Assembly (NCBI GenBank): GCA_041158045.1
Contig: JBEBCD010000001.1
Span: 1 to 14,577, forward strand
Reading direction: 5' to 3'
DNA: 14,577 nucleotides
Source of the DNA: CAXRBC01 sp041158045
GTDB lineage: Bacteria; Actinomycetota; Acidimicrobiia; Acidimicrobiales; Ilumatobacteraceae
Positions 1 through 10,168 of this stretch are shown piece after piece. Position 1 is the first letter of the stretch. Every line of letters begins with the position of its first letter. Position numbers and translations under genes: made by a program. A model generated the notes under the pieces. That model ran no database searches, had not been told where the DNA came from, and saw nothing but the letters and a program-made list of their open reading frames with translations.

Positions 1-462
1 TCAGTCGTCGACGACGAGCGTGAGGAGCAGGTCGCCCGTGACGTGGCTCTCGAGCGAAAACTCGCCGGCCTGCGTCGCCGTGAAGCGGTAGACCGCCTCC
101 TCCCCCGCCGGCGTCACGTCGCCGCCGAGGTCGTAGCCGTGCAGGTGGAACTCGTCGTCGTCCCCGTCGTTGCGCACGCGCAGCACGACGTCGGTCCCGA
201 GCGCCACGCGCTCGACGCGGTCCGGGCCGGCGTCCTCGCCGACGACCACGGAGATCTCGACGGCGCCGGGAGCGGTGGTCGCATGGGCGGACGTCGTCGC
301 GGGCGCGTCGGGTGCGGCCGGCGCGTCGGTCGCGGGCGTCGTCGCGGGCCGTCCGGCGGGGGCCGCCGCGGGGTCGGCGCAGGCGCCGAGCGCGACCAGT
401 GCGGCGAGCGTCGCGAGCGCGACCGATGCGGTGCGCGGCGCGCGCGGGCGGCGGGGCGTCAC
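1..462 (-). CDS. Cupredoxin-like secreted lipoprotein
   Basis: Small exported protein of 153 residues. A basic N-terminus (RRPRAPR), a hydrophobic stretch (about 12-27) and a lipobox LGAC with C28 as the likely lipidated cysteine indicate a lipoprotein anchored outside the membrane. A linker rich in Ala, Pro and Thr (about 29-66) leads to a beta-rich domain (67-153) of the cupredoxin type, with DEFHLHGYD (H106, H108) and a late H140 in ESHVTGDLLLTLVV. Such domains often bind copper, but I see no cysteine ligand of a blue-copper site, so metal binding is uncertain. The GTG start overlaps the pyrE stop by 4 bp (GTGA), which argues for this start and for co-translation. The TGA stop lies at the window edge, so the gene is complete. 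Nothing links its function to the nucleotide genes; it may simply be the last gene of the operon. Confidence 0.75.
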   Translation of the reverse strand: MTPRRPRAPRTASVALATLAALVALGACADPAAAPAGRPATTPATDAPAAPDAPATTSAHATTAPGAVEISVVVGEDAGPDRVERVALGTDVVLRVRNDGDDDEFHLHGYDLGGDVTPAGEEAVYRFTATQAGEFSLESHVTGDLLLTLVVDD

Positions 463-1034
463 GATCCGAACGCGTACCCGAGGTCGGGCGCGGTGAGCAT
501 CGGCGCGTAGGCGATCCCCGCGTCGCGCGCCATCTCCGCGCACGTGCCACCGCGGTCCACGATCACGGTGATCCACGCGGGCGTCGCGCCGTGCGCGCGC
601 ACCACCTCGACCGCCTCGAAGATCGAGGTCCCGCGCGTCACCGTGTCCTCGACGATCGCGACACGGTCGCCCGGGCGCAGCGCGCCCGCGACGCGACCCG
701 TGACGCCGTGGTCCTTGGCCTCCTTGCGGACGCTGAAGCTGCGCAATGCGCGGCCGCGCGTGGCCGCGACGGCCGCGAGTCCGAACGCGACGGGGTCCGC
801 GCCCATCGTGAGCCCGCCCACCGCGTCGATCCCGGGCGGCATCGCGGCGAGCGCCACGTCGGCGACGAGGAGGATGCCCTCGGGCGAGCAGGCCGTCTGC
901 TTGGTGTCGAGGAACCAGTCGCTCGTGCGACCCGACTTCAGCGTGAAGGTGCCGGTGCGCAGCGAGTGGGCGAGCACGTGCCGGCGCAGGGCCTCGCGCG
1001 CGGGGTCGAGCGGGGGGAGCGCCGCCACGGCCAC
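459..1034 (-). CDS. pyrE: Orotate phosphoribosyltransferase
   Basis: Cytosolic enzyme that transfers the phosphoribosyl group of PRPP to orotate, giving OMP, the fifth step of pyrimidine synthesis. With the GTG start at 1034 the protein has 191 residues, normal for PyrE. The type I phosphoribosyltransferase PRPP loop is VAIVEDTVTRGTS (125-137), and the mobile catalytic loop RKEAKDHG (103-110) carries the expected Lys and His. The N-terminal TFTLKSGRTSDWFLD (29-43) is the usual orotate-side segment (compare F-x-L-x-SG-x-xS). A second in-frame GTG at 1028 would give 189 residues; I prefer 1034 because it lies nearer the GAGG and GGGG of the purB end, but the choice is weak. The gap to purB is 14 bp, and the stop overlaps the next gene's start. 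A much longer open frame continues upstream through purB, but only this part resembles a protein family. Confidence 0.93.
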   Translation of the reverse strand: MAVAALPPLDPAREALRRHVLAHSLRTGTFTLKSGRTSDWFLDTKQTACSPEGILLVADVALAAMPPGIDAVGGLTMGADPVAFGLAAVAATRGRALRSFSVRKEAKDHGVTGRVAGALRPGDRVAIVEDTVTRGTSIFEAVEVVRAHGATPAWITVIVDRGGTCAEMARDAGIAYAPMLTAPDLGYAFGS

Positions 1035-1048
1035 GCGCGCCCCGGGCC

Positions 1049-2367
<1,319 letters not shown>

Positions 2368-2371
<4 letters not shown>

Positions 2372-3660
2372 GACCGCACCGCCACCTCGTCGCGCCCCGG
2401 CCCGACGCCGACGATCGTCACCGGCACCCCCGCGTGCTCCTCGACGAGCGCGACGAGCGCCCGGGCCTCGAGGGGCAGGTCGGCCATGCGTCGCACGTCC
2501 CGCAACGGGCCGGCCCAGCCCGGCAGGTCGACGTACTCGGGCGTCACGCGCGCGAGTGCGGCCGCGTCGTCGGGGAACGCCGTGCCGACATGCGAGCCGT
2601 CACGGTATCCCACGCACGCGCGCACGGTCCCGAGCCCGTCGAGCACGTCGATCTTGGTGAGCGCGATCTCGGTGAGCGAGTTGACCCGCACGGCGTGACG
2701 GAGCATGACGAGATCGAGCCAGCCGGGGCGGCGACGGCGGCCGGTGACGGTGCCGAACTCGTGGCCCACCTCGACGATGCGGTCCGCGACCTCGCCGTGC
2801 ATCTCGGTGGGGAACGGCCCTCCGCCGACCCGCGTCGTGTACGCCTTGGCGATCCCGACGATGCGTCCGAGCGTGCGCGGGCCGAGGCCGCTGCCGACGG
2901 CTGCGCCGCCCGCCGTCGGGCTCGACGATGTGACGAAGGGATACGTGCCGTGGTCGAGGTCGAGGAACGTCGCCTGCGCGCCCTCGAGCAGGATGCGCCG
3001 GCCCGCGGCGTGCGCCTCGTGGAGCCACGTCACCGTGTCGCACACCATCGGCGCGAGGCGCGCGGCGAGCCCGGCCCACCGCGCGGCGACCGCGTCGGGG
3101 TCGTCGATGCCGAACTCGGTCGCGAGCGCCCCGGCCCCGGCGGCCGCGAGCGCGGCGGCCTCGCGCGCGGCGGCCTCGCGCACCGCGGAGGCGAAGGCGC
3201 GCGCGTCGCGCGCGTCGCCCGCGCGCAGGCCGACGCGCCGCGCCTTGTCCGCGTACGCGGGACCGATGCCCTTCAGCGTCGTGCCGATGCGCGCGTCGCC
3301 GAGGCGGCGCTCGGCCAGGGCGTCGTGGGCCTGGTGCCACGGGAAGATGAGGTGCGCGCGGCTCGAGACCCGCAGGCGCGCGCAGGAGACGCCGCGCGCC
3401 TCGAGGCCGTCGATCTCGGCGAAGAGGGTCGGGAGGTCGAGCACGACGCCGTTGCCGATCACCGGCGTCACGTGGTCGTAGAGCACCCCGCTCGGGACGA
3501 GCTGGAGGGCGTAGCGCTCGCCGCCCGCGACGACGGTGTGGCCCGCGTTGTGGCCGCCCTGGTAGCGGGCGACGACGTCGTGGTCCCGCGCGAGGAGGTC
3601 GATGACCTTGGCCTTGCCCTCGTCACCCCACTGGGTCCCGACGACGACGGTAACGGTCAC
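2368..3660 (-). CDS. purA: Adenylosuccinate synthetase
   Basis: Joins IMP and aspartate using GTP to make adenylosuccinate. The 430-residue length is standard. With the GTG start at 3660, the catalytic D13 (WGDEGKAK) and H41 (GGHNAGHT) fall at the same numbers as in E. coli. Also present are GTTLKGIGPAYADK (126-139), EGAQATFLDLDHGTYPFVTSS (226-246), TRVGGGPFPTE (276-286), TGRRRRPGWLD (306-316) and the GTP-base motif LTKIDVLDGL (334-343). Two glycines that are usual elsewhere are alanine here: A17 in the GDEGKGK loop and A230 in EGAQGT. The start lies 8 bp after the clpB TAG stop; an AGGA overlapping that stop, 6 nt before GTG, is a good Shine-Dalgarno site and fixes the start. The stop overlaps the purB start. 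Whether the gene also has its own promoter (see the TAGGAT entry) is open. Confidence 0.97.
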
Positions 3661-3665
3661 GCGAA

Positions 3666-3671
3666 ATCCTA
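3666..3671 (-). promoter_or_regulatory. TAGGAT before purA: Shine-Dalgarno and/or -10-like hexamer
   Basis: TAGGAT overlaps the clpB TAG stop and lies 5 nt before the purA GTG. Its AGGA, 6 nt from GTG, is an adequate ribosome binding site. The hexamer also fits the actinobacterial -10 pattern TAnnnT at leaderless spacing. The sequence alone cannot separate the two roles. No clear -35 hexamer was seen. Confidence 0.4.
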
Positions 3672-6155
3672 CGCCGAGGCGACGTCGAACTCCCCGTCGC
3701 GCACGTCGACGCGGATGGCTCCGTCCTCGCCGACCGCGCCCTCGAGCAGGAGGCGCGCGGCCGGGTCGGCGATCGCGCGCTGGATGAGCCGCTTGAGCGG
3801 CCGCGCGCCGAACTCGGCGTCGTAGCCGCGGTCGGCGAGGAGCACGCGCGCCGCGGGCGTGACCCCGAGCGTGATGCGCCGGTCGGCGAGCCGCGCGATG
3901 AGGCGCTGCAGCTGCACGTCGACGATCGCGTCGAGGTCGCCGCGCTCGAGCGGGCGGAAGCGCACGATCTCGTCGATCCGGTTGACGAACTCGGGCTTGA
4001 AGTACTCGATCGGCTCGCCCGGCAGGTTGCTCGTCATGATGAGCACGGCGTTGGTGAAGTCGACGGTGCGGCCCTGACCGTCGGTGAGGCGACCGTCGTC
4101 GAGCACCGCGAGCAGCACGTTGAACACCTCGGGGTGCGCCTTCTCGATCTCGTCGAGCAGCACGACGCTGTACGGGCGTCGGCGCACGGCCTCCGTGAGC
4201 TGGCCGCCCTCGTCGTAGCCGACGTAGCCCGGGGGCGCGCCGACGAGCCGGCTCACCGCGTGCTTCTCCATGTACTCGCTCATGTCGATGCGCACCATCG
4301 CGCGCTCGTCGTCGAAGAGGCACTCGGCGAGCGCCTTGGCGAGCTCGGTCTTGCCGACGCCGGTGGGCCCGAGGAACATGAACGATCCGATGGGCCGGTG
4401 CGGGTCGGAGAGCCCGGCGCGGCTGCGGCGGATGGCGTTGGCCACGGCCGAGACCGCCTCGTGCTGGCCGACGACGCGCTGGTGCAGCAGGTCCTCGAGG
4501 CGCACGAGCTTGTGCATCTCGCCCTCCATGAGGCGGGTGACGGGGACGCCCGTCCACTTGGACACCACCTCGGCGATGTCCTCGGCGTCGACCTCCTCCT
4601 TCAGCATCCGCGTGTCGCCCTGGAGCTTCTCCAGTTGCGACGTCGCCTCGTCGATGCGGCGCTCGAGCTCGGGGATGCGCCCGTAGCGGATCTCGGCGGC
4701 CTTGGTGAGGTCGCTCTCGCGCTCGACCTGCAGGCGGGCCTGCTCGAGCTCCTCCTTGACCGCGCGGATCGCGGCGATCGCCTGGCGCTCGGCCTCCCAG
4801 TGGCGCTTCATCTCGCCCGACCGCGCGCGCAGGCCGCCGAGCTCCTCGGCGATCGCCGCGAGGCGCTCGCGCGAGGCGGCGTCGGTCTCCTTCTCCAGCG
4901 CGACGCGCTCGATGTCGAGCTGCAGGATGCGACGCTCGACGACGTCGATCTCGGTGGGCATCGAGTCGATCTCGATGCGCAGCTTGCTCGCCGCCTCGTC
5001 CACGAGGTCGATCGCCTTGTCGGGGAGGAACCGGCTGGTGAGGTAGCGCTGCGAGAGCACGGCCGCGCTCACGAGGGCGGTGTCCTGGATGCGCACGCCG
5101 TGGTGCACCTCGTAGCGCTCCTTGAGCCCGCGGAGGATCGCGATCGTCGCCTCGACCGTGGGCTCGCCGACGAGCACCTGCTGGAAGCGCCGCTCGAGGG
5201 CCGCGTCCTTCTCGACGTGGGTGCGGTACTCGTCGAGCGTCGTCGCGCCGATCATGCGCAGCTCGCCGCGGGCGAGCAGCGGCTTGACCATGTTGCCCGC
5301 GTCCATCGCGCCCTCCGCGCCGCCGGCGCCGACGAGGGTGTGGATCTCGTCGACGAAGGTGATGACCTCGCCGCCGGCGTCGGTCACCTCCTTGAGCACC
5401 GCCTTGAGCCGCTCCTCGAACTCGCCGCGGTACTTGGCGCCCGCGAGCATCGCGCCGAGGTCGAGCGAGACGAGGCGCTTGGTCTTGAGCCCCTCGGGCA
5501 CGTCGCCGTCGGCGATGCGCCGCGCGAGGCCCTCGACGATCGCGGTCTTGCCGACGCCGGGCTCGCCGATGAGGATCGGGTTGTTCTTGGTCCGGCGCGA
5601 GAGCACCTGGATCACGCGGCGGATCTCCTCGTCGCGGCCGATGACGGGGTCGATGCGTCCCTCGCGGGCGCGCGCCGTGAGGTCGACCGAGTAGCGCTCG
5701 AGCGCGCGGAACTGCGCCTCCGGCTGCTGGCTCGTCACGCGGTGCGCGCCGCGCACCTCGCGCATCGCACCGAGGAGGGCCTCGCGCGAGACGCCCAGGC
5801 GGTCGTGCATCGCGAGCAGGAGGTGCTCGACGGACAGGTAGTCGTCGCGCAGGTCACCGCGCGCCGCGTCGGCGGCGGCGAACGCGGCCGCGAGGTCGCG
5901 TCCCATGCGCGGCTCGGAGCCGCCCTGCGCGCGGGGCAGGCGCCCGAGCGCGGCCTCCGCGCGCGCCGCGACCTCGCCCGGCGCGAGCCCGAGCTTGGCG
6001 AGCAGGGCGGGCACGATGCCGTCGCCCTGCGCGGCGAGCTCCGCGAGCAGGTGGTCGGGGACGAGCTCGGGGTGGCCCGCGAGCGTCGCCCGTTGCATGG
6101 CGGCCGAGACGGCCTCCTGGGTCTTGGTGGTCCAGCGCTTCGGATCGAACGACAC
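3669..6155 (-). CDS. clpB: ATP-dependent disaggregase ClpB (Hsp100)
   Basis: Hexameric AAA+ machine that, with DnaK/DnaJ/GrpE, pulls polypeptides out of aggregates. The order is: Clp N-domain (about 1-145); first AAA+ module with Walker A GEPGVGKT (197-204), pore loop AKYRGE (240-245) and Walker B VITFVDE (264-270); coiled-coil middle domain (about 395-525), which marks ClpB rather than ClpA/C; second AAA+ module with Walker A GPTGVGKT (596-603), pore loop GYVG (643-646) and Walker B VVLLDE (664-669); C-terminal domain with GARPLKRLIQ (783-792). At 828 residues it is about 30 shorter than most ClpB. Part of the deficit lies after sensor 1, where TSNL (708-711) is followed almost directly by FKPEFVNRIDEIV. 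The GTG start is supported by AGGAGG ten bases upstream and by the usual beginning MSFDPKRWTTKTQEA. It lies 2 bp after hspR, so a single HspR-controlled promoter probably serves all chaperone genes. Confidence 0.97.
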   Translation of the reverse strand: MSFDPKRWTTKTQEAVSAAMQRATLAGHPELVPDHLLAELAAQGDGIVPALLAKLGLAPGEVAARAEAALGRLPRAQGGSEPRMGRDLAAAFAAADAARGDLRDDYLSVEHLLLAMHDRLGVSREALLGAMREVRGAHRVTSQQPEAQFRALERYSVDLTARAREGRIDPVIGRDEEIRRVIQVLSRRTKNNPILIGEPGVGKTAIVEGLARRIADGDVPEGLKTKRLVSLDLGAMLAGAKYRGEFEERLKAVLKEVTDAGGEVITFVDEIHTLVGAGGAEGAMDAGNMVKPLLARGELRMIGATTLDEYRTHVEKDAALERRFQQVLVGEPTVEATIAILRGLKERYEVHHGVRIQDTALVSAAVLSQRYLTSRFLPDKAIDLVDEAASKLRIEIDSMPTEIDVVERRILQLDIERVALEKETDAASRERLAAIAEELGGLRARSGEMKRHWEAERQAIAAIRAVKEELEQARLQVERESDLTKAAEIRYGRIPELERRIDEATSQLEKLQGDTRMLKEEVDAEDIAEVVSKWTGVPVTRLMEGEMHKLVRLEDLLHQRVVGQHEAVSAVANAIRRSRAGLSDPHRPIGSFMFLGPTGVGKTELAKALAECLFDDERAMVRIDMSEYMEKHAVSRLVGAPPGYVGYDEGGQLTEAVRRRPYSVVLLDEIEKAHPEVFNVLLAVLDDGRLTDGQGRTVDFTNAVLIMTSNLPGEPIEYFKPEFVNRIDEIVRFRPLERGDLDAIVDVQLQRLIARLADRRITLGVTPAARVLLADRGYDAEFGARPLKRLIQRAIADPAARLLLEGAVGEDGAIRVDVRDGEFDVASA

Positions 6156-6157
6156 GG

Positions 6158-6556
6158 TCAGCGGTCCTCCTCGAAGATGCTCGGCACGCGGCCGAAGACG
6201 GTGACGGACTGGCGCAGCGGCACGAGGTCGACGCGCCCCCGGCCCGCGGCGGCCGCGGCTGCCCGCTCGAGGGCGACCTCGAGCGCCGCGACGCGCTCGC
6301 GCAGCGCGTCGACCTCGGCCTCGAGCGCCATCACCTGGCGGATGCCCTCCAGGTTGAGCCCCAGGTCGGCGAGCTCGGCGATGCGCCGGAGACGGGCGAT
6401 GTCGGCGTTGGAGTAGCGGCGCTGCTTGCCCCCCGCGGTGCGGGCGGGCCGCACGAGGCCGCGGCGCTCGTAGATGCGCAGCGTCTGCGGGTGCATGCCC
6501 GCGAGCTCGGCCGCGATCGAGATGACGTAGACGGCGTGGGAGTCGTGCGGCGTCAT
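6158..6556 (-). CDS. hspR: Heat-shock repressor HspR (MerR family)
   Basis: DNA-binding repressor of the dnaK operon; in Streptomyces and mycobacteria it binds HAIR inverted repeats with DnaK as co-repressor, so free DnaK signals absence of stress. The 132-residue protein starts with VISIAAELAGMHPQTLRIYERRGLVRPART (11-40), the winged helix-turn-helix of HspR-type MerR proteins, followed by GGKQRRYSNADIARLRRI (42-59) and NLEGIRQVM (68-76). A helical, coiled-coil-prone segment (78-103) and the tail FGRVPSIFEEDR (121-132) follow. The ATG overlaps the dnaJ stop by 4 bp (ATGA). Being the fourth gene of the operon it controls, it closes a feedback loop; its probable operator lies at 10148-10168. 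Confidence 0.95.
   Translation of the reverse strand: MTPHDSHAVYVISIAAELAGMHPQTLRIYERRGLVRPARTAGGKQRRYSNADIARLRRIAELADLGLNLEGIRQVMALEAEVDALRERVAALEVALERAAAAAAGRGRVDLVPLRQSVTVFGRVPSIFEEDR
6166..6171 (-). promoter_or_regulatory. Strong Shine-Dalgarno site of clpB
   Basis: On the minus strand GAGGAGGACC lies in the last codons of hspR, with the AGGAGG core ten bases before the clpB GTG. It is the best ribosome binding site in this operon and supports independent, efficient initiation of clpB translation. Confidence 0.7.
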
Positions 6557-7638
6557 CGCGGGATCGCCTCCGTCACCTCGGCGAGTCGTTCGATGGCCGC
6601 GCGCTCGGCGTCGCCGAGGCGCGTCGGCACCGCCACGTCGACCGTGACGATGAGGTCGCCCTCCCGCTGGCCGGCGCGGATGCCGCGACCCTTCACCCGG
6701 TGGCGCGAGCCCGACTGCGTGCCGGCGCGCAGGCGCAGCGTGACGGCACCGCCCTCGAGCGTCGGCACCGGGATCTCCGCGCCGAGCGCGGCCTCGGCGT
6801 ACGACACGGGGACCCGCACCGTGAGGTGGTCGCCGTCGCGACCGAAGGTCGGGTGCGGCTGCACCTGACAGACGACGAAGAGGTCGCCCGACGGCCCACC
6901 GTTGCGGCCCGGGGCGCCGCGCCCCTTGAGCCGGATGCGCTGGCCCGAGTCGACGCCGGCGGGGATGCGCACGCGCACCTCGCGAGGGCGCGTCTCGGCG
7001 CCGGTGCCACGGCAGGTGCCGCACGGCCGCTCGATCGTGACGCCGCGCCCCTGGCAGGACGGGCAGGGCGAGGAGAACGCGAACGGGCCCTGGTCGTCCT
7101 CCACCATGCCGCGGCCCTGGCAGCGCTCGCACCGGCGCGGGCTGGTGCCGGGCGCGGCGCCCGAGCCGTCGCACGTGCCGCAGCGCGCCTCGGAGGTGAC
7201 GTGGAGCGTCGTCGTGATGCCGCGCACCGCGTCGGCGAAGTCGAGCGTGAGGCCGACCTCGACGTCGGCGCCGCGCTGCGGCCCGACGCCGCCGCGCCCG
7301 CGGCGACCGCGGCCGAACATCTCGCCGAGCAGGTCCGAGATGTCGCCGGCGCCCGCGTCGAAGCGGAAGCCGCCGCCCCCCGGGCCGCCGAACGCCGACG
7401 GCCCGAGGCGGCGCACCTCGTCGTACTCGCGGCGTCGCGCCTCGTCGCCGAGGACGTCGTAGGCGGCGGAGATCTCCTTGAAGCGCTCCTCGGCGGCGGC
7501 GTTGTTGGGGTTGGCGTCCGGGTGGTACTGGCGCGCGAGGCGGCGGTACGCCTTGGTGACGTCCTTCTGCGAGGCGTTGCGGGCGACGCCGAGCGCGGCG
7601 TAGTAGTCCTTCTCGAACCACTCGCGCTGCGCGGTCAT
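6553..7638 (-). CDS. dnaJ: Chaperone DnaJ (Hsp40)
   Basis: Co-chaperone that delivers unfolded substrates to DnaK and stimulates its ATPase. The 361 residues contain the J domain (about 10-75) with HPD at 39-41, a Gly/Phe/Arg-rich linker (80-120), a zinc domain with four CxxCxGxG repeats (C153-C156, C170-C173, C192-C195, C206-C209), and the C-terminal substrate-binding beta domains (about 215-340). It is thus a full class A DnaJ. The phrase DYYAALGV (11-18) is the normal J-domain start and supports the ATG at 7638. The gap to grpE is 16 bp, containing a weak purine-rich stretch, and the stop overlaps hspR. Actinobacteria often carry a second dnaJ near hrcA; this copy corresponds to the dnaK-linked dnaJ1. 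Confidence 0.96.
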   Translation of the reverse strand: MTAQREWFEKDYYAALGVARNASQKDVTKAYRRLARQYHPDANPNNAAAEERFKEISAAYDVLGDEARRREYDEVRRLGPSAFGGPGGGGFRFDAGAGDISDLLGEMFGRGRRGRGGVGPQRGADVEVGLTLDFADAVRGITTTLHVTSEARCGTCDGSGAAPGTSPRRCERCQGRGMVEDDQGPFAFSSPCPSCQGRGVTIERPCGTCRGTGAETRPREVRVRIPAGVDSGQRIRLKGRGAPGRNGGPSGDLFVVCQVQPHPTFGRDGDHLTVRVPVSYAEAALGAEIPVPTLEGGAVTLRLRAGTQSGSRHRVKGRGIRAGQREGDLIVTVDVAVPTRLGDAERAAIERLAEVTEAIPR

Positions 7639-7654
7639 CTCGCGGCCCCGGGCC

Positions 7655-8185
7655 TCAGCCCCTCACCTTGACCATGGCGGGACGCAGGACGCGCCCCTTC
7701 CAGCGGTACCCGGTGCGCAGCACCTCGACGACGACGGGCCCCGACGGCGTCGCGGCGGCCGGCTCGTCCGCGGGCTCGTGCATCACGGCGTCGGCGACCG
7801 ACGGGTCGAACGGCTCGCCCGCCGGCGAGACGGACTCGAGCCCGTGCTTCTCGAGCGTCGAGCGCAGCGAGGTCCAGACGGGCTGCACGCCGTCGACGCC
7901 GTGCGTCGTGGCGGCCTCGCAGGCATCGAGCACCGGGAGCAGGGCCTCGACGATGCGGCCCGACACGCGGTCGATCTCGTCGGCGAGCTGGCCGGCGGCG
8001 CGCTTGCGGTAGTTGTCGAAGTCGGCCTGGATGCGCTGGGCGAGCGCGCGCATCTCGTCGCGCTCGGCCTCGAGCCGCGCGACGGGGTCGTCGGCGGACG
8101 CGTCGGGCGCGCCACCGGTCGCCGACGCGTCCGGCCGCTCCTGCGTCGCCTCGGCCGCCGGCACCTCGGGGGTGTCCTCGGCCAC
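7655..8185 (-). CDS. grpE: Nucleotide exchange factor GrpE
   Basis: Homodimeric thermosensor that releases ADP from DnaK. The 176-residue protein has an acidic, low-complexity N-terminus (1-34, including PDASA twice), a long helix (about 35-95) with RIQADFDNYRKR (51-62) typical of GrpE, and a C-terminal beta wing ending in the family signature VVVEVLRTGYRWKGRVLRPAMVKV (151-174 in length). GTG is the start, 3 bp after the dnaK stop. I see no convincing Shine-Dalgarno site there, so translation is probably coupled to dnaK, which would keep GrpE below DnaK in amount. Gene order dnaK-grpE-dnaJ-hspR is the standard actinobacterial one. Confidence 0.96.
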   Translation of the reverse strand: MAEDTPEVPAAEATQERPDASATGGAPDASADDPVARLEAERDEMRALAQRIQADFDNYRKRAAGQLADEIDRVSGRIVEALLPVLDACEAATTHGVDGVQPVWTSLRSTLEKHGLESVSPAGEPFDPSVADAVMHEPADEPAAATPSGPVVVEVLRTGYRWKGRVLRPAMVKVRG

Positions 8186-8188
8186 GGC

Positions 8189-10024
<1,836 letters not shown>

Positions 10025-10070
10025 GGGGATGCTCGCTTTCGTGTGGGTGGGTGGGGGATGCGATGTGGTG

Positions 10071-10095
10071 CTGCCGGGAGGGGGGCTTCCGGCAG
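10071..10095 (-). promoter_or_regulatory. Hairpin in the dnaK 5'UTR
   Basis: CTGCCGG and CCGGCAG pair over 7 bp. After one A-C mismatch in the RNA the stem continues for 2 bp and closes on a loop of five C. There is no following T-run, so it does not look like an intrinsic terminator. If transcription starts near 10096, as the -10 candidate suggests, the hairpin would sit at the extreme 5' end of the dnaK mRNA, where such structures can slow decay. The base pairing is seen; the role is inferred. Confidence 0.45.
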
Positions 10096-10102
10096 CAGTC
10101 GC

Positions 10103-10131
10103 AACCTATGGCCGACTAGGAGGCCTTACAA
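10103..10131 (-). promoter_or_regulatory. Candidate dnaK promoter
   Basis: On the minus strand TTGTAA (10131-10126) and TAGGTT (10108-10103) are separated by 17 bp, fitting a sigma-A-like -35/-10 pair. The predicted start near 10096 leaves a leader of about 72 nt. The HspR operator lies about 16 bp upstream of the -35 box. The hexamers are imperfect, so other placements remain possible. Confidence 0.45.
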
Positions 10132-10147
10132 CACCGAACCCATGAAA

Positions 10148-10168
10148 CTTGCGTCACATCGACTCAAG
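10148..10168 (-). promoter_or_regulatory. HspR operator (HAIR element)
   Basis: On the minus strand CTTGAGT and ACGCAAG are separated by exactly 7 bp. The published HAIR consensus is CTTGAGT-N7-ACTCAAG, so one arm is perfect and the other has a single mismatch, with correct spacing. It lies upstream of dnaK, in the same operon as hspR, exactly where the repressor should act. The perfect arm is also the codons for Leu-Glu and the first base of Ser near the end of the upstream ribokinase gene, and its TGA stop lies within the spacer and second arm. Confidence 0.85.

Noticed and set aside
4134..6416. Long open frame (760 codons) on the plus strand, opposite clpB
   Set aside because: It mirrors clpB codon by codon, is rich in Arg, Ala, Leu and His with no family motif, and arises because GC-rich third positions remove stops on the other strand.
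10071..10095. Rho-independent terminator between rbsK and dnaK
   Set aside because: The hairpin has a C-rich loop and no T-run on either strand, and lies downstream of the dnaK promoter candidate; a 5'UTR role fits better.
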